Positions 41,159 to 51,220 are shown, numbered from the stretch's first letter. The stretch is 64,000 nucleotides of DNA from Hymenobacter sediminis (GCF_003231285.1 NZ_QKNS01000001.1:1240001-1304000), one strand, 5' to 3'. The notes: generated by a model from the letters alone, not told the origin. Program-made: numbers and translations.

Positions 41159-41613
41159 TGACTAATACTCTTAAACCTCACCTCCACATCTTATGCTTGG
41201 CCTACGTGCAGGAGCGCATCGAAGCCTGCCAGGCAGCCATTCAGGCGGCCCAGGAATCGGCTAACTCCGAAACCAAAAGCAGCGCCGGCGACAAGTACGA
41301 AACCGGCAGGGCCATGGCCCAGAACGAGCGGGACCGGAACGCCGTGCAGCTCCAGCAGGCCCTGCAGCTACAGGGCGAAGTGCAGCGCATCAACCCCGAA
41401 CTGCCCTGCGATACAGTGCGGCCTGGCGCCTTGGTCTCTACCAGCATGGGCCAGTTTTACATCAGCATCAGCGCCGGTAAGCTTACCGTGGAGGGGCAAG
41501 ACTACTTTGCCGTATCGGCGGCGGCGCCCGTGGCGGTAGCGTTGGCGGGCAAGCGGGCGGGGGAGCAGGCAACGTTCAACGGCAAGCCGGTACGTATAGA
41601 AAGTATAGCCTAG
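41158..41613 (+). CDS. GreA/GreB C-terminal-domain-like protein
   Basis: 151 residues. An N-terminal coiled coil (ERIEACQAAIQAAQESANSE, then NAVQLQQALQLQGEVQ) is followed by a compact beta domain ending in VSAAAPVAVALAGKRAGEQA and FNGKPVRIESI. That end matches the FKBP-like C-terminal domain of GreA transcript-cleavage factors, although the coil is shorter. Relatives in Bacteroidota are sometimes labelled 3-oxoacyl-ACP synthase, which this is not. A role in binding RNA polymerase's secondary channel is possible but not shown. Its start overlaps the stop of the AT-rich gene. Confidence 0.65.
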   Translation: MTNTLKPHLHILCLAYVQERIEACQAAIQAAQESANSETKSSAGDKYETGRAMAQNERDRNAVQLQQALQLQGEVQRINPELPCDTVRPGALVSTSMGQFYISISAGKLTVEGQDYFAVSAAAPVAVALAGKRAGEQATFNGKPVRIESIA

Positions 41614-41648
41614 TGAAATAGGATGCGCGTGCAAGTCCAGCTTCGCGC

Positions 41649-41656
41649 TACTTTTG
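41649..41656 (+). promoter_or_regulatory. -7 promoter box TACTTTTG immediately before dxr
   Basis: Exact TAnnTTTG ending 3 nt before the dxr ATG at 41660. If used, the message would be leaderless or nearly so; it also rules out the in-frame TTG at 41654 as the start. Confidence 0.4.
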
Positions 41657-41659
41657 TGT

Positions 41660-42835
41660 ATGTCCTTTCCTACCCCCAAGCGCGTTACCCTGCTCGGCTC
41701 CACTGGTTCTATCGGGACCCAGGCCCTTGATGTAATGCGCGCCCAGCCCGGCCAGTTTACGGTTACAGCCCTGTCGGCGCAGTCAAATGCTGATTTGCTG
41801 ATTCAGCAGGCCCGCGAGTTTAAGCCAGCCGCCGTGGTTATCGGCGACGAAGCCAAGTACCCAGCTGTGAAAGCGGCCCTGGCCGGCCAGCCCGAAACCG
41901 AAGTGCTAACCGGCGCGGCCGCCCTGGCCGACGTGGCCGGCCGCGAGGATACCGATGTAGTGCTCACGGCCATGGTGGGCTACGCCGGGCTGCTGCCCAC
42001 GGTGCGCGCCATTCGGGCCGGCAAAACCATTGCCCTGGCCAACAAAGAAACCCTGGTAGTAGCTGGCCAGCTGATTACCGAGTTGGTGAAAAAACACGGG
42101 GTAGGGCTTTATCCCGTCGATTCCGAGCACTCGGCCATTTTTCAGTGCCTGGTAGGGGAGGAGCAGAACCCGATTGAAAAGATTGTCCTGACGGCTTCCG
42201 GCGGACCGTTCCGGGGCCGCACCCGCGAGCAGCTGGCCCTTGTCACCAAGGCCCAGGCTCTCAAGCACCCCAACTGGGACATGGGTGCCAAAATCACCAT
42301 CGATTCGGCCTCCCTGATGAACAAAGGGCTGGAGGTAATTGAAGCCAAGTGGCTGTTTGGGCTGCGCGACGACCAGATTGAAGTGATTGTGCACCCGCAG
42401 AGCATTATCCACTCTTTGGTGCAGTTTGAGGATGGTTCTTTGAAGGCTCAGCTGGGCCTGCCCGATATGAAGCTGCCAATTCAGTACGCCCTCGGTTACC
42501 CGCAGCGTCTGCCCAGTCAGTTCCCGCGCTTCCGCTTCCTCGACTACCCCCAGCTTACCTTCGAGCAGCCCGATACCAGTACCTTCCGCAACCTAGCCTT
42601 GGCGTTCGAGGCAATGCGGCGGGCCGGCAATGCGCCCTGTGTGCTGAACGCTGCCAACGAAGTAGCCGTGGCCGCCTTCCTGCGCGACGAAATCGGGTTT
42701 CTGGAAATGTCGGAGGTAGTAGAAACTAGCCTCGCGCGGGTTTCGTACCTTGCCGCTCCTAGCCTGGAGGACTACATACAAACCGACCTCGAAACGCGCC
42801 GAGTTGCCCAAGAGCTGATCGGGGCCCGGGCCTGA
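41660..42835 (+). CDS. dxr: 1-deoxy-D-xylulose-5-phosphate reductoisomerase
   Basis: 391 residues. The enzyme converts DXP to MEP with NADPH, the committed step of the non-mevalonate isoprenoid route. Motifs: the NADPH fold LLGSTGSIGTQALDV, ALANKETLVVAG, the metal and substrate site PVDSEHSAIFQCL, then TASGGPFRG, SLMNKGLEVIEA and VHPQSIIHSLV. The C-terminal four-helix part is complete. The rseP gene follows on the same strand after 145 bp, a common pairing in Bacteroidota. The start is the ATG at 41660. Confidence 0.97.
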   Translation: MSFPTPKRVTLLGSTGSIGTQALDVMRAQPGQFTVTALSAQSNADLLIQQAREFKPAAVVIGDEAKYPAVKAALAGQPETEVLTGAAALADVAGREDTDVVLTAMVGYAGLLPTVRAIRAGKTIALANKETLVVAGQLITELVKKHGVGLYPVDSEHSAIFQCLVGEEQNPIEKIVLTASGGPFRGRTREQLALVTKAQALKHPNWDMGAKITIDSASLMNKGLEVIEAKWLFGLRDDQIEVIVHPQSIIHSLVQFEDGSLKAQLGLPDMKLPIQYALGYPQRLPSQFPRFRFLDYPQLTFEQPDTSTFRNLALAFEAMRRAGNAPCVLNAANEVAVAAFLRDEIGFLEMSEVVETSLARVSYLAAPSLEDYIQTDLETRRVAQELIGARA

Positions 42836-42980
42836 CACCCTGGCCGGAATGGCACTACTCTCGGGTTCGGTGCGTTGTTTGTGTTCTGTTCCTAGGCTTG
42901 TATCCTGCTGTTATGTTAGGCAGCGGCCTGCCACTTACCTAATCACCTAAAATACCCTACCCCCTTTGGAAGGACTTATC

Positions 42981-44312
42981 ATGGCCGGGCAGATGCTGCT
43001 GGGCCTTTCCATTCTGGTTGGTTTGCACGAGTTCGGACACTTCGCAGCCGCCAAATACTTTAAAATCCGGGTCGATAAGTTTTATATCTTTTTCGACTTC
43101 CTGTTTCCGTTGCCGGGCGTTCTGAATTTCGCTCTGTTCAAGAAAAAAGTGGGCGAAACGGAGTACGGCCTGGGCTGGTTTCCGCTGGGCGGCTACGTAG
43201 CCATCCACGGCATGATCGACGAAACCCAGGACGCCGACAGCCTGTCTGCCGAGCCCCAGCCCAACGAGTTTCGGGCCAAACCAGCCTGGCAGCGCCTGAT
43301 TGTAATGCTGGGCGGCATCATCATGAACGTCATCACCGGCATCATCATTTTCTCGCTTATCACCTTTAAGTATGGTGAAAGCTACTTGCCGGCTACTGAG
43401 GCGCGCTATGGGGTAGTACCCAACGAGCTGGGTAAGGAAATTGGCTTCCGGAATGGGGATAAGATTGTGAAGATCAACGGCCAGCCCTTCACAGAATTTA
43501 ACGATGTGTACAGCCCCGAAGTAGTGCTGGGCAACAATGCTTATTACACTGTTGACCGGGGCGGGCAACTGCTCGACATCGACGTTCCAAATAATTTCAT
43601 GGACCGTTTGGCCGATGAAGGCCAGTCGGCTTTCGTACTGCCCCTCGACCCCTTCGTAGTGGATCAGGTGGTAGGAAGCAGCCCCGCCGCTAAAGCTGGT
43701 TTGCAACCTAACGACCGGATTCTGAAGGTAGGCAACCAGCCCATCCAGTTCTTCCCGGAGCTGCAAAAAGCCCTAAAGGATAATGCCGGGAAAGCCACTC
43801 CGCTGCAAGTAGAGCGCGGCGGCCAGCCCCTGACGCTTACCGTAAATGTGGATGAGGATGGCAAAATCGGTTTTCTGCCGAAGTCGTTGCTGAAGTACGC
43901 TACTCGCCAATATGGGCTGGCGGAGGCGGTGCCGGTGGGTACCAAGCAGGCCTTTGGGGTAGTAACTACGCAAGTGAAGGCCTTCGCCAAGATCTTCCGC
44001 GGCGAGGCTTCCTTCCGCAAGTCTATTGGGGGCCCCATTGAAATTGCCCAGCAGTACGGTGGCAAATGGGACTGGTTCCGCTTCTGGACCCTGACGGGGA
44101 TGCTGTCCATGGTGCTGGCTTTCATGAACCTGCTGCCCATTCCGGCCCTCGATGGTGGTCACGTCATTTTCCTGCTTTACGAAATGATTGCCGGCCGTAA
44201 GCCCTCCGATAAGTTTCTGGAAAACGCGCAGAAAGTGGGCATGATCCTGATTCTGGGACTGATGGCATTCGTGCTTATCATTAACCCCCTGCTCAAGTCA
44301 TTCGGAAAGTAA
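42981..44312 (+). CDS. rseP: Site-2 metalloprotease RseP
   Basis: 443 residues from the ATG at 42981, which has a GGAAGG motif 8 nt upstream; a TTG at 42966 would add five residues and cannot be ruled out. The membrane zinc protease cuts anti-sigma factors and signal-peptide remnants. Zinc site HEFGH (16-20) in the first membrane segment, an inserted PDZ domain (SSPAAKAGLQPNDRILKVGN), then LPIPALDGGH with the third ligand Asp in a later segment. Only one PDZ domain is obvious. Early insertions (KFYIFFDFLFPLPG) are usual in Bacteroidota RseP. It follows dxr. Confidence 0.95.
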   Translation: MAGQMLLGLSILVGLHEFGHFAAAKYFKIRVDKFYIFFDFLFPLPGVLNFALFKKKVGETEYGLGWFPLGGYVAIHGMIDETQDADSLSAEPQPNEFRAKPAWQRLIVMLGGIIMNVITGIIIFSLITFKYGESYLPATEARYGVVPNELGKEIGFRNGDKIVKINGQPFTEFNDVYSPEVVLGNNAYYTVDRGGQLLDIDVPNNFMDRLADEGQSAFVLPLDPFVVDQVVGSSPAAKAGLQPNDRILKVGNQPIQFFPELQKALKDNAGKATPLQVERGGQPLTLTVNVDEDGKIGFLPKSLLKYATRQYGLAEAVPVGTKQAFGVVTTQVKAFAKIFRGEASFRKSIGGPIEIAQQYGGKWDWFRFWTLTGMLSMVLAFMNLLPIPALDGGHVIFLLYEMIAGRKPSDKFLENAQKVGMILILGLMAFVLIINPLLKSFGK

Positions 44313-44418
44313 GCTTCGACTTATTGACTTTCAGAAGCCGTGCTGCCGCGAGGTGGCACGGCTTTTATGATAGACCTGGTACCTGCAACCATCTGGTTGT
44401 GTTTCACACCTTTTGCCC

Positions 44419-44934
44419 ATGTTTTCTTCTTCCTTCTTACGGCGCTTCGGGCTGGTAGCGGTATTACTGCTGGTGGCTCATGTAGTAGCCTGGGCGCACG
44501 CCTACCACGCCAGCATTATGGAAGTGCGCTTTAACCCCGGCAAGCAGCGGCTGGAAATGGCCCTGAAAATCTTTATTGACGACCTGGAGCAGAGCCTGTC
44601 CGTTGGGAAGCCTACCCCCGTGCGTACCGACCAACTCTCGCGGGCCCAGCTAGATCCACTACTGATGGACCTATTGCGCCGCTCGGTGCAGTTCAGTTCC
44701 CGGCCGGGGCAGGCATTGCCATTTACCTTGGTGGGGCTGCAGAAAGAAAAGGACTCGTACTGGGTGTATTTCACCGCGCCGCTACCCGCCGCGGCTACCA
44801 GCGTGAGCCTGCGTCATAAGCTGCTGCTGGATCTGTTTCCTGATCAAATGAACATCGTCAACCTGGAAGCCAAGGGCCAGAAGCAAAGCCTGCTTTTCCG
44901 TGACGGCGAGGAGCAACAGCAACTGAAATGGTAG
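44419..44934 (+). CDS. DUF6702-type exported protein
   Basis: 171 residues from the ATG at 44419 (a TTG two codons earlier is disfavoured). Signal peptide (LVAVLLLVAHVVAWAHA), then YHASIMEVRFNPGKQRLEMA and ALKIFIDDLEQSL, a start shared by DUF6702 proteins. The mature domain is about 140 residues of beta strands. Likely periplasmic; function unknown. It converges with porE across the hairpin at 45005-45047. Confidence 0.75.
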   Translation: MFSSSFLRRFGLVAVLLLVAHVVAWAHAYHASIMEVRFNPGKQRLEMALKIFIDDLEQSLSVGKPTPVRTDQLSRAQLDPLLMDLLRRSVQFSSRPGQALPFTLVGLQKEKDSYWVYFTAPLPAAATSVSLRHKLLLDLFPDQMNIVNLEAKGQKQSLLFRDGEEQQQLKW

Positions 44935-45004
44935 GCGCTGTCTGCCATGAGTTAGTGGCCCGATAAAGTTTCCTGCCCCTTTTATAACTGGCAAACCATC
45001 TAAG

Positions 45005-45047
45005 GCGCCAAACCCTTACATCCAGCTTGGAGGTAAGGGTTTGGCGC
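45005..45047. terminator. Bidirectional hairpin between convergent genes
   Basis: 19-bp stem (45005-45023 with 45029-45047), one mismatch, 5-nt loop. Confidence 0.7.
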
Positions 45048-45112
45048 GTATTAGGAGGTAGCGAATCTATCAGGCAGCATAGCATCGTTGGCCTATTTGG
45101 CCCTGACAAGCC

Positions 45113-47128
45113 TTACCAGCCTCCGCTACTGCCGGCGTCTTTAGGCTCGTTTTCCGGCTTAATGAGGCGGAACTCTACGCGGCGGTTGGTGCGGGCGTCT
45201 TCTTCGGTGTCTTCGGCCTTGAGGGGCTGGGTGCTGCCGTAGCCCATACTCTCAATTCGGTTGGGCTTGAGTTTGCCCTTTTGCTCAATATAGCGGCGGA
45301 TGGCTTCGGCCCGGTCCTGCGAGAGAGTCATGTTAAAGTCCGGGTCGCCTTTGCTGTCGGTGTGGCCCGAGATGCTGAGCCGGAACGTGGGGTGATCTAC
45401 CAGGAATACCGCAATCCGGTCCAGAATAGGGTGCATGCTGGCCCGGATGTTGGCCTTGTCTTGGTCAAACTCGATGTTCTTGAAAATCAGCGGCAGCTTG
45501 TAGTCGATGGAGTTGGTCATCAGCTTCATCACCGTGTCGCCCTGCAGCGCGAACTTCTTTTCCACGCTGAAAAAGTCGGGACTCTGAATCAGCATCACGT
45601 AGTGCGAGCCTTCAATCAGGTCGAAGTCGAAAGAGCCGTCGTCGCGCAGATACTTGCTGGCTACCTCAATACCGTTATCCGTATCGATGATGCTGACGAT
45701 GCCATTAAGCGGCTTGCGGCTTACCGAGTCAATAAGAGAACCCTCTACGTGAGTAGTCGCCAAGGGCTGGGCCTCCATGGGCAGCGGGAACGAGAAGAGG
45801 TCGAGGTTCTTCATTTCCTTTTCCTCAGAGCGGGCATAGTACAGGCTCTTCGACTCAGAATCGATTGTGAAGTAATATTCTGAGCCCCTACCGTTCACGA
45901 GCGGCCCAATGTTGATCGGCTCCTGCCAGCGGCCACGTACCCGGTACGTCTTATAAATATCGAAGTCGCCGAAGTTGAGCAGCTGCCCGCGGGAGCTGAA
46001 ATAGAGCACGTGGTAGAGCGGGTGGTAGAAGGGGCTCACCTCACTCTCACGGGTATTCACCACCGGCCCCATATTCTGAGCCTTGCCCCACTGGCCGTTC
46101 TTCTGCTTTACCGTGTACCAGATATCCGAGAGGCCAAAGCCACCCAGGCGGTCAGAAGCGAAGTACAGCGTATCCTCGCCGGGGGAGAGGGTAGGCTGCG
46201 AGTCCCAGGCCGTGGAGTTGACGTTGCTGCCGAGGGTTTTGGGCGCAGTCCACTGCCCATCCTTGAAGGTAGAAACGTACAGGTCGCAGTTTCCGTGGCA
46301 GGTAGGGCACTCGCAACGGGCGAAGAATAGCGTTTTGCCGTCCTTACTGATGCAAGCCGAACCCTCATTGTACGACGAGTTGATGGGCTTGGGCAGAGGC
46401 TCGGCCTCCGTCCAGAGTCCGTTTTCGCGCCGGGAGGTGTACAGGTCCTCATCTACTACCCCATGAATGCCGCGCATCTTGCGTTTAGAGGAGAAGATAA
46501 GCTGGTCCGCGTCGGCGTTGAGGGTAGGGCCGTAGTCCTCCACTTTGGAGTTAATGGCGTCGCCCATGCTGGTGTATACGCCTTTGGGCGGCCGGAAAGC
46601 AGCAATGTTTTTCCGGTACTCCACAATGTCGTAGTACGTTTTGAGGGGTACGTACAGGTCAGCCGTTTTTTGCTCCAGCGAGTCGTAGTAGAGCTGCACC
46701 TTCTTCAGATCTTGGCGGCGGTGCTTGAGGGCGAGGCGGTAATAGGCCTTGGCGCGGGCTTCGTTGCCAGCTTTTTCCCAGAGCTGGCCCAGGCGCCAGA
46801 GCAAGCCGGTATCCTTGTAGAAGTTCTCAATGCCAAACCGGCTCACGTACACGTCCAGCAGATTGCGGGCGGCCGTCCAGTTTTTGCGTTTCTCGGCCCG
46901 CTGAATTTCCCGTAGTGCCTTCTTGTCCTCGAAGTAAGCCAACCGATTAATGTTCGGGAAATCGGGGGTAGCATCGGTGCGGGCCCGGGCACTCCGGATA
47001 ACTTTGGCGCTTAGCTTCCGTTGCGCGTTGGGTAAGTTGTTTTTTTGCTGCGCCTCTACCACAGCAGGTAATACCAATGCCAGCAGCAGCAACGGTCCAG
47101 AAAGCACTAAACGGAAAAAGCGAAGCAT
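45113..47128 (-). CDS. porE: Type IX secretion outer-membrane protein PorE (TPR, PD40, CRD, OmpA)
   Basis: 671 residues, almost the same as Porphyromonas PorE. The order of domains is diagnostic: signal peptide (about 1-26), TPR-like helices (about 60-180), PD40 beta-propeller blades (about 190-470, e.g. SKRKMRGIHGVVDEDLYTS, then YFASDRLGGFGLSDIWY), a carboxypeptidase-regulatory-like domain (about 475-560, EGSLIDSVSRKPLNGIVSII) and a C-terminal OmpA peptidoglycan-binding domain (SGHTDSKGDPDFN, NRRVEF). PorE is thought to anchor the T9SS machinery to peptidoglycan. A near relative of generic OmpA/PD40 proteins cannot be excluded. porQ lies 3 kb away, beyond lon. Confidence 0.85.
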   Translation of the reverse strand: MLRFFRLVLSGPLLLLALVLPAVVEAQQKNNLPNAQRKLSAKVIRSARARTDATPDFPNINRLAYFEDKKALREIQRAEKRKNWTAARNLLDVYVSRFGIENFYKDTGLLWRLGQLWEKAGNEARAKAYYRLALKHRRQDLKKVQLYYDSLEQKTADLYVPLKTYYDIVEYRKNIAAFRPPKGVYTSMGDAINSKVEDYGPTLNADADQLIFSSKRKMRGIHGVVDEDLYTSRRENGLWTEAEPLPKPINSSYNEGSACISKDGKTLFFARCECPTCHGNCDLYVSTFKDGQWTAPKTLGSNVNSTAWDSQPTLSPGEDTLYFASDRLGGFGLSDIWYTVKQKNGQWGKAQNMGPVVNTRESEVSPFYHPLYHVLYFSSRGQLLNFGDFDIYKTYRVRGRWQEPINIGPLVNGRGSEYYFTIDSESKSLYYARSEEKEMKNLDLFSFPLPMEAQPLATTHVEGSLIDSVSRKPLNGIVSIIDTDNGIEVASKYLRDDGSFDFDLIEGSHYVMLIQSPDFFSVEKKFALQGDTVMKLMTNSIDYKLPLIFKNIEFDQDKANIRASMHPILDRIAVFLVDHPTFRLSISGHTDSKGDPDFNMTLSQDRAEAIRRYIEQKGKLKPNRIESMGYGSTQPLKAEDTEEDARTNRRVEFRLIKPENEPKDAGSSGGW

Positions 47129-47169
47129 AGCAATGATAGAGCACAGAAGCGGTGGGAGCCGGCAAGCAT

Positions 47170-47177
47170 CAAAAATA
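47170..47177 (-). promoter_or_regulatory. -7 promoter box TATTTTTG for porE
   Basis: Exact TAnnTTTG on the minus strand, 41 nt upstream of the porE start; no clear -33 element. Confidence 0.45.
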
Positions 47178-47393
47178 GGAATTTTTGGATGCAGGTATAC
47201 ATACTCTATCCGTTAGCTTCTAGCGTTGGGCTACCGGCAGCTTACCGTAGAGCTCTGCCGATGTGGCCGGCCCGGTTGGTGGCACGGCGCTTGCCGAATC
47301 CGTACCTTCGAATAACTCCCTACGTTTAAGTTCAAGGCTATACCGTGCTTCTGTCATTCTGGCACGCAGCTTTGCTTTCCTGTCTCTCCCTGC

Positions 47394-49898
47394 ATGAGTC
47401 AATATAATTCACCCAAGTCACCACTTTCCTCCTTGCTGCTGATGGCTGAAGATTCTGAAGAAATGGTATCCATTGTGGCTGCCGACCCCGATCAGACGCT
47501 CAGCGCCGATGAATCGCCGGATGTGCTGCCGCTGCTGCCCGTACGCAATACGGTGCTGTTTCCGGGGGTAGTGCTGCCCGTAACGGTTACCCGCAAGAAA
47601 AGCATCCGGCTGGTGCGCAAGGCCTACCGCGGCAACAAGATTGTGGGGGTAGTGGCCCAGAAAAACGGGCAGAGCGACGATCCTACCCTGCAGGATCTGT
47701 ATCAGGTGGGCACCATGGCCAAAATCCTGAAGCTGCTGGTGCTGCCCGATGGCAATACTACTATCATCATCCAAGGCCAGTCGCGCTTCCGCATTGAGGC
47801 CGAGGTTCAGACCACGCCCTACCTCACGGCACGGGTAAGCTACTCGCCCGAGGCCTTCCCCAACAAGCAATCCAAGGAGGTAAAGGCCTTGGTGTCGTCG
47901 CTAAAGGAAGCGGCGGCCAAAATGCTGAAGCTGAATCCCGAAATTCCGCAAGAAGCTCAGGTGGCTCTGGATAATATTGAGTCGCCCTCCTTTCTGACTC
48001 ACTTCCTTTCTTCCAACATCAATGTGGAGGTAGGCATCAAGCAGCAGCTGCTGGAAATAAACGACGGTGTGGAGCGCGGCACTCAGCTGCTAGAGCTTAT
48101 GCTGAAGGAAATTCAGCTGCTGGAAATTAAGCGCGAAATCCACACTAAGGTTCACACCGACATTGACCAGCAGCAGCGCGACTATTTCCTGCGCCAGCAG
48201 ATTAAAGTGCTGCAGGATGAGCTGGGCTTCGATGGGCCCGATCAGGAAGTAGAAAAGCTGCGCCAGCGTGCCAAAGACAAAAAGTGGCCCGAGGCTGTAG
48301 CCAAGCACTTTACCAAGGAGCTGGACAAACTCACCCGCATCAACCCCCAGGCTGCCGAGTACCCGGTAAGCCTGAATTACGTGGAGTTTCTACTGGACTT
48401 GCCCTGGGGCGAATACACCAAGGACAACTTCAACCTGAAGCGGACTCAGAAAATCCTCGACCAGGACCACTACGGCATGGAAAAGGTGAAGGCGCGGATT
48501 ATTGAGTACCTGGCAGTGCTCAAGCTGAAGCAGGATTTGAAAGCTCCGATTCTGTGCCTTTACGGCCCTCCGGGGGTAGGAAAAACTTCGCTGGGCCGCT
48601 CCATCGCCAAGGCGCTGGGCCGGCAGTACGTGCGTATGAGCCTGGGCGGCGTGCGCGACGAGGCCGAAATTCGGGGGCACCGCAAAACCTACGTAGGGGC
48701 CATGCCCGGCCGCATCATCTCCCAGATCAAGAAAGCCGGCGCTTCTAATCCGGTTATCGTGCTCGACGAAATTGATAAACTTGCTTCTGACTTCCGCGGT
48801 GACCCATCGTCGGCGCTGCTGGAAGTGCTGGACCCCGAGCAAAATTCCACCTTCACCGACAACTACCTGGAGGTAGAATACGATTTGTCGCGGGTGCTTT
48901 TCATTGCCACGGCTAACTCCCTGGAAACCATCCAGCCGGCCCTGCGCGACCGGATGGAAATCATTGACCTGACGGGCTACACGCTGGAGGAGAAAACCCA
49001 GATTGCCAAAAAGCACCTCTGGCCCAAGCTGCTGCAGGAACACGGCCTCGGCCCGAAGGATGCGGGCATTAGCACCTCGGCCCTGCAGCGCGTGATTGAT
49101 GACTACACCCGCGAGAGTGGAGTGCGCAGTCTGGAGCGCAAGCTGGGCGCGGTGGTGCGCAACGTGGCCAAGAGCAAAGCCATGAACGAAACCTTCCCTT
49201 CGACTCTGGAACCTAAGGACATCAACCGCATCCTTGGGGCCGCCATTTTCGACCGGGACCAGTACCAGGATAACGAAACCGCCGGGGTAGTAACAGGCCT
49301 GGCCTGGACGAGCGTGGGCGGCGACATTCTCTTTATTGAGAGCCTGCTGAGCCGGGGTAGGGGCAAACTCACCTTGTCGGGCCAGTTGGGCGACGTGATG
49401 AAGGAATCGGCTGTGACAGCCCTAAGCTACCTGCGCAGCCGGGCCGAGGAGCTGGATATCGACTACCGTCTCTTCGACCAGTACGACCTGCACATTCACT
49501 TCCCCGAAGGAGCCGTGCCCAAGGACGGGCCCAGCGCGGGCATTGCCATCTTTACCAGCATTGCCTCGGTCTTTACCCAGCGCAAAATACGGAGCCACCT
49601 AGCCATGACGGGCGAAATCACGCTCCGTGGGAAGGTGTTGCCGGTGGGCGGAATCAAGGAAAAGATTCTGGCGGCCAAGCGGGCCGGCGTCCGCGACATT
49701 ATTCTATGCCCCAAGAATAAAAAGGACATCGACGAAATTTCGGCCGACTACCTCAAGGACCTGACCATCCACTACGCCGACCGCGTGGATGATGTGTTAC
49801 GGGTAGCGCTGCTGGAAGAAAAGGTTGCTCACCCCATGAAGCTGGTGGTGCGCGACGAGGCACCGGTGCCAGCTTCCCCAAGTGTGGAGGTTAGCTAA
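47394..49898 (+). CDS. lon: ATP-dependent protease Lon
   Basis: 834 residues, slightly longer than E. coli Lon, with an acidic N-terminal extension before [14 protein letters not shown]. Domain order: LON substrate-binding domain (about 45-250), coiled coil, AAA+ with Walker A GPPGVGKT at 391-398 and Walker [10 protein letters not shown], then the S16 protease domain with Ser714 in PKDGPSAG and Lys757 in GGIKEK. The Ser-Lys spacing of 43 equals that of E. coli Lon. It degrades misfolded and regulatory proteins in the cytoplasm. It lies between porE (divergent) and porQ. Confidence 0.98.
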   Translation: MSQYNSPKSPLSSLLLMAEDSEEMVSIVAADPDQTLSADESPDVLPLLPVRNTVLFPGVVLPVTVTRKKSIRLVRKAYRGNKIVGVVAQKNGQSDDPTLQDLYQVGTMAKILKLLVLPDGNTTIIIQGQSRFRIEAEVQTTPYLTARVSYSPEAFPNKQSKEVKALVSSLKEAAAKMLKLNPEIPQEAQVALDNIESPSFLTHFLSSNINVEVGIKQQLLEINDGVERGTQLLELMLKEIQLLEIKREIHTKVHTDIDQQQRDYFLRQQIKVLQDELGFDGPDQEVEKLRQRAKDKKWPEAVAKHFTKELDKLTRINPQAAEYPVSLNYVEFLLDLPWGEYTKDNFNLKRTQKILDQDHYGMEKVKARIIEYLAVLKLKQDLKAPILCLYGPPGVGKTSLGRSIAKALGRQYVRMSLGGVRDEAEIRGHRKTYVGAMPGRIISQIKKAGASNPVIVLDEIDKLASDFRGDPSSALLEVLDPEQNSTFTDNYLEVEYDLSRVLFIATANSLETIQPALRDRMEIIDLTGYTLEEKTQIAKKHLWPKLLQEHGLGPKDAGISTSALQRVIDDYTRESGVRSLERKLGAVVRNVAKSKAMNETFPSTLEPKDINRILGAAIFDRDQYQDNETAGVVTGLAWTSVGGDILFIESLLSRGRGKLTLSGQLGDVMKESAVTALSYLRSRAEELDIDYRLFDQYDLHIHFPEGAVPKDGPSAGIAIFTSIASVFTQRKIRSHLAMTGEITLRGKVLPVGGIKEKILAAKRAGVRDIILCPKNKKDIDEISADYLKDLTIHYADRVDDVLRVALLEEKVAHPMKLVVRDEAPVPASPSVEVS

Positions 49899-49906
49899 AG
49901 CTGTCA

Positions 49907-49954
49907 GAGACTTTCCTACCTCTTTGATGAACTTAAATGGGGTAGGAAAGTCTC
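49907..49954 (+). terminator. Hairpin after lon
   Basis: 14-bp perfect stem GAGACTTTCCTACC / GGTAGGAAAGTCTC with a 20-nt loop; an outer GTC/GAC pair extends it. No T run. Confidence 0.5.
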
Positions 49955-50022
49955 CGACTGGGTACGCAATAAAGCGGCGGAAGTAGGCGCCTTATCGGGC
50001 AACCTGCTTTATCTTTCCCCCG

Positions 50023-51084
50023 ATGATTCGACCTCTACGCCACAGCCTTTTCTTGCTTCCTTTCTTGGCGCTGGGCCTCGGCGGCCTTACCCCGGCTACA
50101 GCCCAGATTGGCGGGCAGCGGGCATTTTCTTTTCTCAACCTGCCTACCAGTGCCAAGCTGGCCGGGCTGGGCGGCGTGAATGTATCCTCCCGCGACGCCG
50201 ACGGCACCATGCTCTACGGCAACCCGGCCCTGCTGAATGCCGATATGGATGGCCGGCTGGCCCTGGGCTACGTCGACTACCTGGCCGATATCAAGCAAAG
50301 CACGGCCGTGTACGTGTTTAATACCGAGAAGGCGGGCCGCTTTGGGGTAGGTCTTACGTACCTGAGCTATGGCAACTTCGAGCAGTTTGATGCGGCTGGT
50401 AACTCCTTGGGGCAGTTTTCGGTGAACGAGTACGCCCTGAGCATCGCCGATTCCTACACTAGCGGGGCCTTTACCATAGGCGGCACCCTCAAACTGGCCG
50501 GCTCGGGTATTGCTGGCAACCACTCGTTTGCAGCACTGGCCGATGTAGGCGGATTGTTCAAACACCCAGAGCAGGACTTTACCGTAGGCCTGGTAGTGCG
50601 CAATGCCGGTATTCAGCTGAAGCCCTACGATGGCGCCGACCGGGAGCCGATGCCGCTGGATGTGGAGCTAGGCACTTCGTTTAAGCCCGAACACCTACCG
50701 CTGCGCTTTTCCTTCACCGCCCACCACCTGCAGCAGCTTGACATCGTGTACCTCGACCCCAACCAGCGGGGCCAACTAGACGAGAACGGCGAGGAAATCA
50801 AGCCCAAGAAAAGCTTAGGTGACAAGATTGCCCGGCACTTTGTGGTAGGCGGAGAGCTGTTGCTCAGCAAAAATCTCAACCTGCGCGTAGGCTACAACCA
50901 CCTGCAGCGCCGGGAACTGCGTCTGGAAAATACTTCGGGTGGTGCGGGCTTTTCCTTTGGGGTGATGCTGCGCGTCAGTCAGTTTCAGCTTGATTATACC
51001 CACGCCGGTTACCATGCTTCCGGCGGGGCCAACTACTTCACTATTGCCCGCAACCTTGATTCCTTGTTTAAAAAATCACAGTAA
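50023..51084 (+). CDS. porQ: Type IX secretion system protein PorQ
   Basis: 353 residues with a signal peptide ending ATAQ (about 27). The mature start (GGQRAFSFLNLPTSAKLAGL followed by GGVNVSS) and the NPALL motif match PorQ, a FadL-like beta-barrel. In T9SS, PorQ works with PorZ on anchoring cargo proteins that carry A-LPS. The last strand (ANYFTIARNLDSLFKK) is complete. A near -7 box, TATCTTTC, sits 5 nt before the ATG, so the transcript may have almost no leader. porE is 3 kb upstream on the other strand. Confidence 0.88.
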   Translation: MIRPLRHSLFLLPFLALGLGGLTPATAQIGGQRAFSFLNLPTSAKLAGLGGVNVSSRDADGTMLYGNPALLNADMDGRLALGYVDYLADIKQSTAVYVFNTEKAGRFGVGLTYLSYGNFEQFDAAGNSLGQFSVNEYALSIADSYTSGAFTIGGTLKLAGSGIAGNHSFAALADVGGLFKHPEQDFTVGLVVRNAGIQLKPYDGADREPMPLDVELGTSFKPEHLPLRFSFTAHHLQQLDIVYLDPNQRGQLDENGEEIKPKKSLGDKIARHFVVGGELLLSKNLNLRVGYNHLQRRELRLENTSGGAGFSFGVMLRVSQFQLDYTHAGYHASGGANYFTIARNLDSLFKKSQ

Positions 51085-51220
51085 CTACTCTCTTTTCCTA
51101 CCCCTTGGCTCGTAGCTAATCTGGCAGGCTTCCTGCTTTTGCTGCAACTACCTGTTCTTCCTTCCGCCGGACTTCAGAAGTCACACCGCTTCGTTATCTG
51201 GCTTGTTTACCCTGATTCTT

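Noticed and set aside
47220..47402. Short minus-strand ORF between porE and lon
   Set aside because: Sixty residues of no known type, running over the lon start and the shared upstream region; better explained as non-coding.
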